Below are positions 19,176-31,095 of a stretch of DNA of 64,000 nt, piece after piece. Numbering within the stretch: the stretch's first letter is position 1; the number at the start of each line of letters is the position of its first letter. The stretch is from Gammaproteobacteria bacterium (GTDB lineage: Bacteria; Pseudomonadota; Gammaproteobacteria; DSM-16500), in assembly GCA_014132615.1 (NCBI GenBank), contig BMAH01000015.1, forward strand, positions 27,976 through 91,975, given 5' to 3'. The translations under genes were made by a program, and so were the position numbers. The notes below the pieces were generated by a model. The model was not told the DNA's origin and ran no database searches. It worked only from the letters and a program-made list of their open reading frames with translations.

Positions 19176-20828
19176 TTATCCATCTGTTTGATTGCTAATT
19201 AAAACGTTGCTAAGCGTTTGGTTGATCAAAAAGTAAGGCAAGTTAGCATATTTGTTTTTAAAGTAGCTGAAGTTATCATTACCCATAATCGCAAACACAC
19301 GTTTAGTACTTGTCCATTTAATAACAAAAATAGAGTCGTCTATCATCCAATCTTGCGCTTGATGCTGCATGCCAAAGGTTAATTCATTGCGCCAATTTAA
19401 AATGGTAATCCGTTTTTCTAAATAAAAAGGGAGATCTTGGTAGTATTGATTAAATGCAACGACTTCATCCTCGGGCTGCATCACGGTTTTCAATGTATTG
19501 GCTAAAGGTAAAATACTGCGAGTATCTATATGCGGTTGCGCTGCAAGTAAGCAAATTAAAAATAAACTCTGTGTAACGACAGTGTAAAAGAAAGTGGAGT
19601 AAGGGTGATGGGTCACTGTCTTATAACAGAGAATAGAGCCGCTTATTAAAATACCGCTGCCCATAAAGAAATAAAATTGAGCTTGCTTAAGATTAGGAAC
19701 GGCAGTGTTCTTTAGGAAAAAATAAAAACCTACTGCAAGTAAAATGCTAAGCAGAATAAGAAAAGCATAAGGCCTTTTTAAATTAGCTGTATCTTTACTC
19801 ATAAAATTTTGTTGCAAATAATTCGCAGTCAATATAGCGAGAGGAGGAAAGACAGGTAAAATATAAGGAATTAACTTAGATTTAGAAAAAGAAAAAAAGC
19901 TAAAGATAACAATAAACCAAATAACAAAGAAACTAGACGTAGAAAAATCAGCAGTGAAACGCTTTATTTTCGCTATGCTCGCTGGAAGAAAAAGTATCCA
20001 AGGGAAAAAACCGACAAGGAGATAAGGAATAAAAAACCATACGGGTTGATAATGTCCTATTCCTTTCGTGGTATAGCGTAAAAATTGTTGTTGAATAAAA
20101 TAAAAATTAAAAAATTCTGGATTGCGTAAATTAACAATAATGTGCCAGGGGGCTGCAACTAGAAAAAAAAGTAAAAGAGCAAACCCAATGTTTCGCCATT
20201 TAATTTGCCGCCATTGATTAAATAATAAAGTCCACATGCTCACAATGAGGCCAGGTAAAACAATCCCCATTAATCCTTTGGTTAAGACAGCAAAAGCTGC
20301 GCTCAATGCTGCGATGGAAAAGCAATGCAATTGTTTACCAGGCTGCTTAATGCCAAGTAAAAATGCATATAAAGAAATAGCAATAAAGACAGTAACAGGT
20401 AAATCCAAGCTAACCATGTTAGCCATAACAAAATATAAAGTGCTAGTGCCTAAGATAAAGGCGGCAAATAATCCTGTTAATCGATTATAAAATTTAGTCG
20501 CAGTGTAATAAGTGGCAAGGCAGCCTAATATGCTAAGCAATACATTGACACTGCGTACTGACCAAAGACTAAGGCCAAATAGTGAAATAGCCAGGGTTTC
20601 TAACCAATAAAAAAAAGCCGGTTTTTCAAAATATTTAATATGATTTAAGTAAGGCGTGACATAGTCGTGATTTGCCACCATTTCCCGTGCAATTTCTGCA
20701 TAACGTCCCTCATCAGGGGTGAATAAAGGTCTAACACCAAGTAAAGCAAAATAAAAGCAGCTTAAAAAGCTGAGTAATAAGAGAATATCTCTTAAGCGCA
20801 CAACATTGTGAGAGGAAATACGTTGCAT
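19176..20828 (-). CDS. ArnT-like family 39/83 glycosyltransferase
   Basis: A 550-residue inner-membrane protein with about ten to twelve hydrophobic helices. The N-terminal periplasmic-loop motif TPDEGRYAEIAREM is the hallmark of ArnT/PMT-type transferases, and FEKPAFFYWLE fits the same fold. ArnT moves aminoarabinose from a lipid carrier to lipid A, which lowers binding of cationic peptides; relatives use other sugars, so the substrate here is open. No arn biosynthesis genes are nearby. It is divergent from the DUF2066 gene. Confidence 0.85.
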   Translation of the reverse strand: MQRISSHNVVRLRDILLLLSFLSCFYFALLGVRPLFTPDEGRYAEIAREMVANHDYVTPYLNHIKYFEKPAFFYWLETLAISLFGLSLWSVRSVNVLLSILGCLATYYTATKFYNRLTGLFAAFILGTSTLYFVMANMVSLDLPVTVFIAISLYAFLLGIKQPGKQLHCFSIAALSAAFAVLTKGLMGIVLPGLIVSMWTLLFNQWRQIKWRNIGFALLLFFLVAAPWHIIVNLRNPEFFNFYFIQQQFLRYTTKGIGHYQPVWFFIPYLLVGFFPWILFLPASIAKIKRFTADFSTSSFFVIWFIVIFSFFSFSKSKLIPYILPVFPPLAILTANYLQQNFMSKDTANLKRPYAFLILLSILLAVGFYFFLKNTAVPNLKQAQFYFFMGSGILISGSILCYKTVTHHPYSTFFYTVVTQSLFLICLLAAQPHIDTRSILPLANTLKTVMQPEDEVVAFNQYYQDLPFYLEKRITILNWRNELTFGMQHQAQDWMIDDSIFVIKWTSTKRVFAIMGNDNFSYFKNKYANLPYFLINQTLSNVLISNQTDG

Positions 20829-20998
20829 GATGTTCTTATTAAAATTGAGTTAATTCTACGGCATCATTGTTGGCAATGAGGTTAACAACGGCAATTACAT
20901 AATATCTTGGTAGAATTGTAAATAGATTTGATTATCCTAGACTATTTCCTCAATGATTACGTTATAATAACGCTAACTTATAGGCTGGCGATGGACTT

Positions 20999-22048
20999 AT
21001 GAAAAGACAATGGTTGGGTGGGATAGTATTATTATTGCCTATGACCTTAGCTTTTGCAGTGAAAATGCCTAATTTATACCAAACCGAAGTAGCGGTTGCT
21101 GCTCAAACAGATGATTTAAAGGCCCAAGCCATCAAGGAAGGCTTTAATCATTTATTAATAAAATTAAGTGGTGATCCTTCTATTGCTAAAAATCCGCTTA
21201 TTAAGGCTAGCCTCAATCGCCCTGACTACTATGTTAAAGATTTTAGCTATTCTGCTCCTACGCCCGCTTCCTCCCACTATTCTTTGCGCATTAATTTTGA
21301 AGAAAGCGACGTTAATCGCTTATTGAACAAAGCAGGCGTTGCCTATTGGGGTAATACAAGACCATTAATTTTAGTGTGGTTAGCTATTTCAACCAGAGAA
21401 AATGGAACTGAAATTATTGGCAATGAAATGCCTAATGATATTTATACTACGTTACAGCAACAAAGTGATCGCTATGGCTTGCCGCTTATTTTTCCTATGA
21501 TGGATGTCGCAGATGTCAGCCAAATTTCACCTGAAGATGTGTTAAACATGTCACTTCCTACGTTAAAAGAAGCAGGCAAACGATATTCACCAGATGGGTT
21601 ATTAATAGGGAAAGTAAAGCAGGAAAAAGATCAATACGTCAGTCAGTGGCAATTAATTTTAAATGATAAGAATAATGAGTGGGAATGGAATGTGAGTGAT
21701 AAAAGTATTAATAAAATTTTATCAACCGTTTTGACAGAGATGAGCCAATCACTTGCTAAACATTATGTCACTACTAAACCAATTGAAGTAAAAGATTTAT
21801 GGCTTAATATTGAAGTCATTAATGTAACTCAGCAAAAAGATTTGACCGATTTATTACAATATTTAAAACAAGTCCCTGCGGTTAAACAAGTGAAGCTGTT
21901 AGAAGTTTCAAGCGATGTCGTTGAATTATCCATTTTAGTCGATAGTTCACGCGAAGCATTTAAAACAAATGCAACCGCAGGTCAGCGTTTAACCCTTAAA
22001 TACCAAGATCCGCAAGATCAAAAAATGGTTTATGTCTGGAGTAGTTAA
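20999..22048 (+). CDS. Exported DUF2066 protein
   Basis: A 349-residue protein with a signal peptide (about residues 1-21, ending in LAFA) and the DUF2066 pattern: TEVAVAAQTDDLKAQAIKEG at the start of the mature part, then LIKLSGDPS, and a second region with GKRYSPDGLLIGKV. The function of the family is not established; it is commonly found next to hda in gammaproteobacteria, as here. It probably works in the periplasm. A TATAAT at 20963-20968 is a likely -10 box. Its end is close to the hda start. Confidence 0.85.
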   Translation: MKRQWLGGIVLLLPMTLAFAVKMPNLYQTEVAVAAQTDDLKAQAIKEGFNHLLIKLSGDPSIAKNPLIKASLNRPDYYVKDFSYSAPTPASSHYSLRINFEESDVNRLLNKAGVAYWGNTRPLILVWLAISTRENGTEIIGNEMPNDIYTTLQQQSDRYGLPLIFPMMDVADVSQISPEDVLNMSLPTLKEAGKRYSPDGLLIGKVKQEKDQYVSQWQLILNDKNNEWEWNVSDKSINKILSTVLTEMSQSLAKHYVTTKPIEVKDLWLNIEVINVTQQKDLTDLLQYLKQVPAVKQVKLLEVSSDVVELSILVDSSREAFKTNATAGQRLTLKYQDPQDQKMVYVWSS

Positions 22049-22055
22049 GCTAGCT

Positions 22056-22757
22056 ATGCATAAATCATCTCATCAATTACCATTAGGTTTACAGTTACAA
22101 GATGAAGCGACGTTTGATAATTTTTATCCTGGCACAAATGTTGAAATTGTTACTGAATTAAAAAAAATAGCGCAAGGCCAAGGCGAACCTATTGTTTATT
22201 TGTGTTCTACACGTGGCCAAGGATTAAGTCATTTATTGCAAGCGTGTTGTCATGCAGCGCATAAGCATCAACGACCTTCTGTTTATTTACCCTTAAGCCA
22301 TTTATCTGCTTTTGAACCAGCTATGCTAAATGGATTAGAGTCGCTACCTTTAGTTTGTTTAGATGATATTCATAAAATTGCCGGGAATCTTGAATGGGAA
22401 GAGGCTATTTTCCATTTGTATAACCGCATCCACGATGCAGGTGGTCATCTAGTCATTGCTGGACCTGATTTACCTAAAGCGTTGCAATTAACATTACCTG
22501 ATTTAACTTCCCGTTTATCTTGGGGAGTTGTATACCAATTACATGCATTAACTGATCAAGAGAAATTAGCGGTACTCATTATGCGAGCTAAACGCCGCGG
22601 TATTACTTTATCTGAAGAAGTTGCTAAATATATTTTAACGCATTGCCCTAGACACATGGGAACATTGATTGCTGCATTAGAAGCACTTGATAAAGCTTCA
22701 CTTGCTGCTCAGCGGCGATTAACAATTCCCTTTGTAAAAGAAGTATTAGAAATTTAA
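22056..22757 (+). CDS. hda: DnaA regulatory inactivator Hda
   Basis: A DnaA-like AAA+ protein lacking the DNA-binding domain. The start HQLPLGLQLQDEATFDNFYP is typical of Hda. The Walker A motif is degenerate (STRGQGLSHLLQA), as in other Hda proteins, and Walker B is LVCLDDIHKI. The sensor-2 end has CPRHMGTLIAALEALD. With the sliding clamp, Hda promotes ATP hydrolysis by DnaA and prevents re-initiation. I chose the ATG at 22056, eight bases after the previous stop; the in-frame ATG at 22032 would overlap that gene and has no ribosome site. Confidence 0.92.
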   Translation: MHKSSHQLPLGLQLQDEATFDNFYPGTNVEIVTELKKIAQGQGEPIVYLCSTRGQGLSHLLQACCHAAHKHQRPSVYLPLSHLSAFEPAMLNGLESLPLVCLDDIHKIAGNLEWEEAIFHLYNRIHDAGGHLVIAGPDLPKALQLTLPDLTSRLSWGVVYQLHALTDQEKLAVLIMRAKRRGITLSEEVAKYILTHCPRHMGTLIAALEALDKASLAAQRRLTIPFVKEVLEI

Positions 22758-22761
22758 GTAA

Positions 22762-24075
<1,314 letters not shown>

Positions 24076-24360
24076 ATGAAATCACTGCGGTTAAATTTAT
24101 TAGCGCTTGTTTTGCTTATGCTATTACTTTTTCTGCAGTATCGTTTATGGTTTGAATCGGGTGGTATAAGAGATATGTTACGTTTACGTAAATCCTTATC
24201 TGTTCAAGCTATGCAAAATGAGAAATTAAAAAAACGTAATGATGAATTGTTATTTCAAATTGAACGCCTTAAGAATAGTCAAGATACAGTCGAATCGCGC
24301 GCACGCAATGAATTAGGTATGGTAAAAAAAGGTGAAACATTTTACCAAATTGTGAAATAA
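24076..24360 (+). CDS. ftsB: Cell division protein FtsB
   Basis: A 94-residue protein with a short cytoplasmic start, one membrane helix (about residues 7-24) and a periplasmic coiled coil ([20 protein letters not shown]) ending in the typical [18 protein letters not shown]. FtsB forms a complex with FtsL and FtsQ that signals septal wall synthesis. The eno-ftsB order is conserved in gammaproteobacteria. Its ATG abuts the eno stop with no gap, suggesting coupled translation. Confidence 0.94.
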   Translation: MKSLRLNLLALVLLMLLLFLQYRLWFESGGIRDMLRLRKSLSVQAMQNEKLKKRNDELLFQIERLKNSQDTVESRARNELGMVKKGETFYQIVK

Positions 24361-24379
24361 CGTAATGAAAAGGGTTAAT

Positions 24380-25135
24380 ATGAAAATTTTAATCAGTAAT
24401 GATGATGGCGTGCATGCACCCGGTCTTACCTACCTTGCTAATGCATTAGAAAAAATAGCAGATATAACGGTAGTTGCACCTGATCGCAATCGTAGCGGTG
24501 TTAGTAACTCTTTAACATTAGAACATCCCTTACGCGTGGTAACTGCAGCAAATGGTTTTTATAGTGTTAATGGTACACCAACTGATTGTGTGCATTTAGC
24601 CGTGACGGGTTTATTGCATGAAATGCCGGATATGGTGGTATCTGGGATTAATGAAGGTTCGAATTTAAGTGACGATGTGCTTTATTCAGGTACCGTTGCT
24701 GCTGCAACAGAGGGGCGATTTTTAGGCTTACCTTCTATCGCTATTTCTTTAGCGGGCCCTCGCTGTGAACATTACGATACAGCGGCTATGATTGCAAAAA
24801 TTCTAGTTGAGCGTTTACGTAAAACCCCACTCACTTCTGATACTATTCTAAATGTGAATGTACCTGATTTACCTTTTTCAGAATTACGCGGCATTCAAAT
24901 TACACGATTAGGAACAAGGCATATTGCTGAACCTACGATTAAAGCAACTGATCCTAGAGGGCGTAAAATTTATTGGGTGGGTCAACCTGGTCCAGAGCAA
25001 GATGCAGGTCCTGGCACGGATTTTTACGCTGTTAATTCGGGGTATGTTTCTATTACACCGCTACATTTGGACTTAACACATTACAAAGTCATGGATGAAT
25101 TATCAGGCTGGGCGCAAGGATTGGAAATTGGCTAA
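24380..25135 (+). CDS. surE: 5'/3'-nucleotidase SurE
   Basis: A 251-residue metal-dependent phosphatase acting on nucleoside monophosphates, linked to stationary-phase survival. The start [15 protein letters not shown] carries the metal-binding Asp pair. [20 protein letters not shown] is the second signature, and [10 protein letters not shown] lies at the end. I set the start at ATG 24380, where AAAAGGG stands five bases upstream and the product begins like other SurE proteins; an in-frame ATG 15 bases earlier has no such site. The stop overlaps the nlpD start by one base (TAATG). Confidence 0.96.
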   Translation: MKILISNDDGVHAPGLTYLANALEKIADITVVAPDRNRSGVSNSLTLEHPLRVVTAANGFYSVNGTPTDCVHLAVTGLLHEMPDMVVSGINEGSNLSDDVLYSGTVAAATEGRFLGLPSIAISLAGPRCEHYDTAAMIAKILVERLRKTPLTSDTILNVNVPDLPFSELRGIQITRLGTRHIAEPTIKATDPRGRKIYWVGQPGPEQDAGPGTDFYAVNSGYVSITPLHLDLTHYKVMDELSGWAQGLEIG

Positions 25136-25878
25136 TGAAGCGAATTTTATTAATAGTTAGTTTATTAAGTGTGAGTGTATTAAGCGGATGTGAATCAGGC
25201 CGCACTTACGCACCGGTTACAGAGGTAAGCCCCATAGAACCTATTCCTAAGGTGGGCCAACATAAAGTAGCGCAAGAGGAAACGTTATATGCAATTGCTT
25301 GGCGCTATGGGTTGGATTATCGTTATTTAGCAGCGCGCAACAATATTAAGCCGCCTTATGCTATTGTACCGGGTCAAATAATTGTATTGCGTGGTAAACC
25401 TGTTGCAACTCCTATTGTGGCTGAATCAAAACCGCAGCCCCCTGTTGTTCAAACAGAAGTTGGGAATAAATCTGCTCTCCCTATTCAACTCGATAAACCT
25501 GTGCCTGAGCCAAGTTATTCCACCGCAACTTGGTTATGGCCCGCGAGTGGAAAGGTGGTTACCGCGTTTTCCTCGGTCAATAAAGGTATCAATATTAGTG
25601 GTCAATTGGGTGAGCCTATTAAAGCCGCTGCGGCAGGTAAAGTGGTTTATGCAGGAGCTGGATTAAGAGGATATGGCAATTTAATTATTTTAAAACACAA
25701 TAGCCTTTATTTGTCAGCTTATGCCTATAATCGCAAGTTAGTAGTAAAAGAAGGCGACTGGGTAAAAAAAGGGCAAAAAATTGCCGAAATGGGTAATTCA
25801 GATTCAAACAAACCCCTGCTTCACTTCGAGATACGTAAAGCTGGCAAGCCGCTTAATCCTATCACCCTATACCCCTAA
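25135..25878 (+). CDS. nlpD: NlpD/LppB-type lipoprotein with LysM and degenerate M23 domain
   Basis: A 247-residue lipoprotein: lipobox LSGC with Cys19, a LysM domain near residues 42-85 ([20 protein letters not shown]), a Pro/Glu linker, and a LytM/M23 domain from about residue 135. The first zinc motif reads NKGINIS where active enzymes have a His and an Asp, so it is probably catalytically dead, like E. coli NlpD, which activates amidase AmiC at the septum. The order surE-nlpD-rpoS is conserved, although the pcm gene often found after surE is absent. Confidence 0.93.
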   Translation: MKRILLIVSLLSVSVLSGCESGRTYAPVTEVSPIEPIPKVGQHKVAQEETLYAIAWRYGLDYRYLAARNNIKPPYAIVPGQIIVLRGKPVATPIVAESKPQPPVVQTEVGNKSALPIQLDKPVPEPSYSTATWLWPASGKVVTAFSSVNKGINISGQLGEPIKAAAAGKVVYAGAGLRGYGNLIILKHNSLYLSAYAYNRKLVVKEGDWVKKGQKIAEMGNSDSNKPLLHFEIRKAGKPLNPITLYP

Positions 25879-25884
25879 TCGCGA

Positions 25885-25890
25885 TATAAT
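25885..25890 (+). promoter_or_regulatory. Possible -10 box for rpoS
   Basis: TATAAT lies just after the nlpD stop, 35 bases before the rpoS start. No convincing -35 box stands 17 bases upstream. In E. coli the main rpoS promoter is inside nlpD, so a second promoter here is plausible but unproven. Confidence 0.3.
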
Positions 25891-25924
25891 AGAAGATAGG
25901 TTTAGGAGATTTAAGGGCGCTTTA

Positions 25925-26950
25925 ATGCCAAGGACTAAAAAGGGAAATAAAAAAGATTCCTCTTCTTCAGACAAAGATAAAGAAACATTCATTGCTGAAG
26001 AAGAGATGGATGAAGAATTTACTAACTTGCCTTCTTCACCTGAGCATGAGGAAGAGATTGAGCTGCCAGAATCTAAGAAAAAAAAACAACCAGAAAGAAG
26101 CGAAAGCGAATCAACCCCCTACGTTGATGCTACTCAGTTATACCTCAAAGAAATAGGCTTTTCTCCTTTACTCACTGCCGAAGAAGAAGTGCATTACGGC
26201 CGCTTAGCCTTAAAAGGAGATGCTGCTGCGCGAAAAAAAATGATAGAAAGTAATTTACGTTTAGTTGTAAAAATTGCAAGACGTTATTACAACCGGGGTT
26301 TGGAATTTTCAGATTTAATTGAAGAGGGAAATCTTGGTTTATTACGCGCTGTAGAGAAATTTGATCCTGAACGTGGTTTTCGTTTTTCAACCTACGCTAC
26401 TTGGTGGATACGTCAAACTATTGAACGTGCCATCATGAATCAAACTCGCACTATACGCCTACCTATTCATGTTCTGCGTGAATTAAATTTATATTTAACA
26501 ACGGCTCGCGAGTTAATGAAAAAACAAGATAGAGAACCGACTTATCATGAAATTGCTCAAGCACTCGATAGGTCTATAGATGATGTGAAAAACATGATGG
26601 AATTAAACGAAAGAATGGTTTCATTAGATATGCAAGTGGCTAATGAAAATAATGCAGGTAAGCCGTTAGTTGAAGCGTTAGCGGATAAGAATGCAATTAA
26701 CCCCTCTGATATTTTAGAAAATGAGCATTTGCATGCGAGTTTAGAAGAGTGTTTGAATGAGTTAAATGAAAAACAACGCGAAGTATTATGCAGACGATTT
26801 GGGTTAGGTGGTTACGAGCGCCAAACGTTAGAAGAGGTAGGAAGAGAAGTCGGCTTAACCCGCGAGCGAGTAAGACAGATACAAATGAGTGCATTAAAAT
26901 CCTTACGTGAAATTATGGCTAAGCATGGGATAGAGGGCGAAGTTTTATAA
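25925..26950 (+). CDS. rpoS: RNA polymerase sigma factor RpoS
   Basis: A 341-residue sigma-70 family protein. Region 1.2 is [20 protein letters not shown], region 2 has [20 protein letters not shown] and [18 protein letters not shown], and region 4 carries the helix-turn-helix [17 protein letters not shown]. The length and the position after nlpD identify RpoS rather than RpoD or RpoH. The acidic, Lys-rich N-terminal 60 residues are longer than in E. coli. I chose ATG 25925 with AAGGG seven bases upstream; the open frame extends back into nlpD. RpoS directs stationary-phase and, in intracellular relatives, life-cycle genes. Confidence 0.96.
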   Translation: MPRTKKGNKKDSSSSDKDKETFIAEEEMDEEFTNLPSSPEHEEEIELPESKKKKQPERSESESTPYVDATQLYLKEIGFSPLLTAEEEVHYGRLALKGDAAARKKMIESNLRLVVKIARRYYNRGLEFSDLIEEGNLGLLRAVEKFDPERGFRFSTYATWWIRQTIERAIMNQTRTIRLPIHVLRELNLYLTTARELMKKQDREPTYHEIAQALDRSIDDVKNMMELNERMVSLDMQVANENNAGKPLVEALADKNAINPSDILENEHLHASLEECLNELNEKQREVLCRRFGLGGYERQTLEEVGREVGLTRERVRQIQMSALKSLREIMAKHGIEGEVL

Positions 26951-27074
26951 AACATTATTATTCAATCACTTATTGTTTTTAGATGTTAATAAGAAAAAGC
27001 TGTTTTAAACCTACCTTAATAAATATAAAAATAAATCAAGTAAAATACTTTGATTTTATCCAAGAGGTAGTGTG

Positions 27075-28976
27075 ATGCAGCGAAAAGAGCGAGTAAATAG
27101 ATTGATAAAAGCTAATCCCCTCCCTCTGAGTTGGGGGTCTAGTAATGGGGTCGATTGGAAAATTTTAGCAATCATTTCAGCATCTTTTCAATTTAATTTT
27201 GGAAATTTATTAGAAAAATATAATATTGATGCTAAGTTTTTACCATCAAGCGAGCAATCATTCTCTACCGTTGAAGCAGAAGTAGAATTTCTCAAAAAAT
27301 GGGATGCTTTATTCTTAGAGTTAATAAAAAAATGTACTGATAAGGAAGTAACCGATTACATTAGGCAAAAATTAGAAACCTATACGAAGATAGTTCAACA
27401 AAACCCACAATTAGCAGACCATCTTCTTCAGAAAATGAACTTATGTTTTTCAAGAGTAACTAAATTAATTCATCATCAATATGAATCAAATCCATCTAAA
27501 AAACGTGTGCATATTAATAAGATGATTTATGAGCGCATTTTTGATTTTATATCTGATCAAAATAGTCAGCTAATCAAATACATTAGTTATTTAGCACCAG
27601 AAGACAAATATAATAAAATTGTAGAGAACTGCGATTTACAGCTTGCTTTTGAAAATCTTCTTGAGAAAAGTTGTTCTGTTAATATGTTAGGGGAAGGCAC
27701 ACGATTAATCATAGCTAATAGATTTTATTATAAATGGCAAGCAATAGCTAAGATTTTTGATATTCAAATTAAAAAGAGAGATACATGCACTATTTTAAAT
27801 AAAAATAAAGAATTAAGACTTATGTTGAAGGATTATTATAGTAAGCATGATTTACCCAATGACCCATTAATGCAGTTTGTGATCACGGCTGAATTTTGTT
27901 ATTTCTATAATAGTGGTATGGTTGCTTTTTTTAAAAATGATTACGTAAGTTTACATTTTAATTTTTTACATATGTATAGATTAATAAAAAATTTAAAGGA
28001 TTTAAATGTTAATCAATATGAAGTCGTACTTGAAATGTGGCACGTGATAATTAACTATCTTGTTAGTGTAGATTGCCAAAAAGAATTACTTTTATATTCA
28101 GACATAGGTAGAAGTTTATTGGATTTACAAGAGAAGCAATTAGGTAGCAATCCGAAGCTAAGCCGTTACCAGGTTACTCTCGATAGAATTGAAAAAAGTA
28201 TTTGGGATAGCAAAGTGGAGACATTGAGCTTAAATTATAAAGTAGTTAATAACTTCCCTTCTGCAATCACAATTGCATTTTCTTCGTTAGAGCAAGCACA
28301 AAGCTATTGCACTACTTGTAAGCAGTTAGGCATAGCTGCAAACTTGAATAATGAAGGAGTTACTTTGTCTGCTTTTAGAAAATTAACAAAAAATCAATTA
28401 GAAAAAATATCTAATCAATATCAAGTTAATATGCATAATATATCAATGGGGCTTGCTCAATCTACTAGTGGATCAACTTATGATTCAGTTGTCAGTAAAG
28501 CTGGCACTAGTGTTTCATATAAATCAGCAGTTAAAGATCAATCTTTATCTAAATCATCCTTATTTAACAAATCTAATAAATCAGTTGAAGAAGTGGTTGT
28601 TTGGAAAGGTAAAAGATGGCCTTCTTATAATCCGCATTCCAAAAAGAACACAGTATATAAATTGCATGCTTCATTTTTAAAAAATTCATTTTATGTTCAT
28701 ATTAGTCCAGCATTAGAAACTGAGTTAAGAAAACAAGGTATGGGCCAGGAGTTTGACGCATTAAAGCGCTGTGTAGAAAAGGGTAAGATATGGAAAGGAA
28801 AAGGGTCGGGTATTTTATTAAAAAATAAAAAAATTAAAGTTAAAGACAGTACTAAGGATATACGCTTTTTTGGAGAGGAAGTAGCTGTTATGGAAAAAGA
28901 TAGCAAACTCAAGCATTTATTTTTGATTTCTTCTTATAAGAAACACAATCAGAAAAATATAACTGTTTGCAAATAA
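27075..28976 (+). CDS. Large unknown protein, paralogue of 9368-11338
   Basis: A 633-residue protein, unrecognised by itself. It starts MQRKERVNRL and has a long helical body, a region with KQLGIAANLNNEGVTL, an STSGS linker near residue 462, and a C-terminal domain from about residue 515 (EEVVVWKG, TVYKLHASF, KGKGSGILLKNKKI, DIRFFGEEV). The order and these motifs repeat in 9368-11338, so the two are diverged paralogues. A GTG one codon upstream is also possible; I prefer the ATG with AGAGG seven bases upstream. It is a lone gene between rpoS and pfp, ending at a strong terminator. Probably an effector-type protein; activity unknown. Confidence 0.75.
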   Translation: MQRKERVNRLIKANPLPLSWGSSNGVDWKILAIISASFQFNFGNLLEKYNIDAKFLPSSEQSFSTVEAEVEFLKKWDALFLELIKKCTDKEVTDYIRQKLETYTKIVQQNPQLADHLLQKMNLCFSRVTKLIHHQYESNPSKKRVHINKMIYERIFDFISDQNSQLIKYISYLAPEDKYNKIVENCDLQLAFENLLEKSCSVNMLGEGTRLIIANRFYYKWQAIAKIFDIQIKKRDTCTILNKNKELRLMLKDYYSKHDLPNDPLMQFVITAEFCYFYNSGMVAFFKNDYVSLHFNFLHMYRLIKNLKDLNVNQYEVVLEMWHVIINYLVSVDCQKELLLYSDIGRSLLDLQEKQLGSNPKLSRYQVTLDRIEKSIWDSKVETLSLNYKVVNNFPSAITIAFSSLEQAQSYCTTCKQLGIAANLNNEGVTLSAFRKLTKNQLEKISNQYQVNMHNISMGLAQSTSGSTYDSVVSKAGTSVSYKSAVKDQSLSKSSLFNKSNKSVEEVVVWKGKRWPSYNPHSKKNTVYKLHASFLKNSFYVHISPALETELRKQGMGQEFDALKRCVEKGKIWKGKGSGILLKNKKIKVKDSTKDIRFFGEEVAVMEKDSKLKHLFLISSYKKHNQKNITVCK

Positions 28977-28988
28977 GCATGTTAAAAA

Positions 28989-29014
28989 TTTGGGAGTCTA
29001 TGGAGACTCCCAAA
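28989..29014. terminator. Bidirectional terminator
   Basis: The perfect 11-base stem TTTGGGAGTCT / AGACTCCCAAA has a 4-base loop. It lies between the convergent genes 27075-28976 and pfp and can serve both strands. Confidence 0.85.
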
Positions 29015-29019
29015 TGACA

Positions 29020-30288
29020 TTAGCAAGCAATATCAAATGTTGTCGTTAATTTCTTATCAACAGGTAAATTTTTCAACTGTACGTATTGAGGTAATCCTAA
29101 ATGATAAGGGGGATAATCCTCACCTTGAATTAATGGCAATAGATAATCTCTGCATGCTTGAGTGATGTGAAAACCATCAGCAGAGATATAATCTCTTGGC
29201 ATTTTGACTTCTACATTCGCTACTTTTTCCAAAGGCGCTTCACCAATACTCCAGCTATAGGTTGCTCCTTTATCGCGAACGATGATAGGCATCACCGCGT
29301 TTTTACCAGCAAGAGCAAATTCTACGGCCGCTTTACCCACTGCATAAGCTTGTTCAACATCGGTTTTAGAGGCGATATGACGTGCTGCACGTTGTAAATA
29401 ATCAGCTAATGCCCAATGATATTTATAGCCTAAATTTTCTTTAATTAGTTTAGCAATCACAGGTGCGACGCCGCCTAATTGTTTGTGGCCAAATGCATCT
29501 ACTAAACCTTGATCAGAAATAAAATTGCCGTCGGCATTTTTAGCGCCTTCTGAAACGACAATAGAACAAAATCCATGTTTAGTTACACAATCTTTTACTT
29601 TTGCTAAAAATTGTTGAGTATCTAAAGGAATTTCTGGAAAAATAATAATATGCGGTGATTGATTTTCTTGTTCCGCTGCTAAACCGCCTGCTGCAGCGAT
29701 CCATCCAGCGTGTCTTCCCATCACTTCCATAATAAAGACTTTAGTTGAGGTTAATGCCATAGAAGCGACATCAAGGCCTGCTTCACGAATAGAGACGCCT
29801 ACGTATTTTGCAACAGAACCGAAACCGGGGGAATTGTCAGTGAAAGGTAAATCATTATCGACAGTTTTTGGAATGCCTATGCAAGTAATGGGGTAGCCTA
29901 ATTCTTTACTAATAAGAGAAACTTTATGGGCAGTGTCTTGCGAATCGCCGCCGCCATTATAAAAAAAATAGCGAATTTGATGGGCAGAAAATACTTCTAC
30001 TAAGCGCTCATATTGTTTTCTATGTTTTTCAATTGCACCTAGCTTATGACGGCAAGAACCAAAGGCACCAGCTGGTGTATAGCGTAAAGCAGCGATGGCA
30101 GCATCTGATTCTAAACTGGTATCAATTAAGTCCTCTGTTAGGGCGCCAATGATGCCGTTGCGTGCGGCATAAACTTTACCTATTTTATCGCTGTGGGCGC
30201 GTGCAGTTTGAATGACACCGCAAGCAGAGGCATTGATTACTGCTGTCACGCCGCCAGATTGTGCATAAAGTGCATTAAATTTTTCCAT
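29020..30288 (-). CDS. pfp: Pyrophosphate-dependent 6-phosphofructokinase
   Basis: A 422-residue phosphofructokinase. The active-site motif IPKTVDNDLPFTD has the Lys typical of PPi-dependent enzymes, the phosphate-donor loop is NGGGDSQDT, and MEVMGRHAGW binds fructose 6-phosphate. It phosphorylates fructose 6-phosphate with pyrophosphate, reversibly, so it can serve both glycolysis and gluconeogenesis. Legionella and Coxiella use PPi-type enzymes too. GGAGAG stands before the ATG. It is a single-gene unit. Confidence 0.93.
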   Translation of the reverse strand: MEKFNALYAQSGGVTAVINASACGVIQTARAHSDKIGKVYAARNGIIGALTEDLIDTSLESDAAIAALRYTPAGAFGSCRHKLGAIEKHRKQYERLVEVFSAHQIRYFFYNGGGDSQDTAHKVSLISKELGYPITCIGIPKTVDNDLPFTDNSPGFGSVAKYVGVSIREAGLDVASMALTSTKVFIMEVMGRHAGWIAAAGGLAAEQENQSPHIIIFPEIPLDTQQFLAKVKDCVTKHGFCSIVVSEGAKNADGNFISDQGLVDAFGHKQLGGVAPVIAKLIKENLGYKYHWALADYLQRAARHIASKTDVEQAYAVGKAAVEFALAGKNAVMPIIVRDKGATYSWSIGEAPLEKVANVEVKMPRDYISADGFHITQACRDYLLPLIQGEDYPPYHLGLPQYVQLKNLPVDKKLTTTFDIAC

Positions 30289-30487
30289 GAATTCTCTCCA
30301 ATTAGCCTAAATTGGCTTAAAAATATCTGTTTTTTACTGGGTGAGCAACTTTTATATTAGTATAAAATTTAATCACTTCGTTTTGATGGCATCTTAACAA
30401 TTATCAATTTATCCGTTAGCTGCTATGTTAAAATAAGAAAAATAAGCTTTTCTATTTTTTATCCATTAATTGCATAAGGAAGACAAT

Positions 30488-30928
30488 ATGAATGCGATAG
30501 ACTTTCTTATTAATGAGCATAATAAAGTTAGAAAAATGTTAGCAGATATCGACGATGAATCCCATAAAGAAGAAACTAAACATAAAATGTTTAATGAACT
30601 TTGCATAGAGTTGATCCGTCACGAAACGATGGAACAAACTGTATGGTATCCCTATCTTAAAAAAGATGAAAAAATAGTAAAAGAAATTGGCCATTTATTG
30701 TCAGAAGAGAAAAGTGCAGCTAAAGCGATAGAATCCTTTCAAAAAAATTTGACAGATAATGAATGGGAAAAGAAGTTCCATCAGTTTAAAAAAGATGTTC
30801 TGCATCATGCCAATGAAGAAGAAACCGAATTATTTCCTAGGGTAAAAAAAGTATTAGATGAAAAGCGCCTTGAGGAAATTGGTAAAGACATGCGTGAATT
30901 TAAATTAGAATTCAACAAGCAGTTATAG
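30488..30928 (+). CDS. Hemerythrin-domain protein
   Basis: A 146-residue four-helix protein. Spaced His and Glu residues fit a hemerythrin di-iron site: NEHNKV near residue 11, LIRHETMEQTVWYP near 47, IGHLLSEE near 74, and HHANEEETELFP near 105. Such proteins bind oxygen or NO or act in iron and redox stress. I chose ATG 30488, with AAGGAAG just upstream; the longer frame starts at a TTG. No operon partner is evident, although other di-iron proteins lie 2-3 kb away. Confidence 0.88.
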   Translation: MNAIDFLINEHNKVRKMLADIDDESHKEETKHKMFNELCIELIRHETMEQTVWYPYLKKDEKIVKEIGHLLSEEKSAAKAIESFQKNLTDNEWEKKFHQFKKDVLHHANEEETELFPRVKKVLDEKRLEEIGKDMREFKLEFNKQL

Positions 30929-31095
30929 TTAGTAAATAGAATGGCTAATATATTTTTCCATGGTAATTAATTTGGAAGTTATATTTGATTTTATAATGTT
31001 ACATTGATGAAACAATAAGAAGTCAAATATATGCATTGATTTTAAAGTTAGTTGAAACAAATAATTAACTGATTAAATCAATGTGAGGAAGTAAC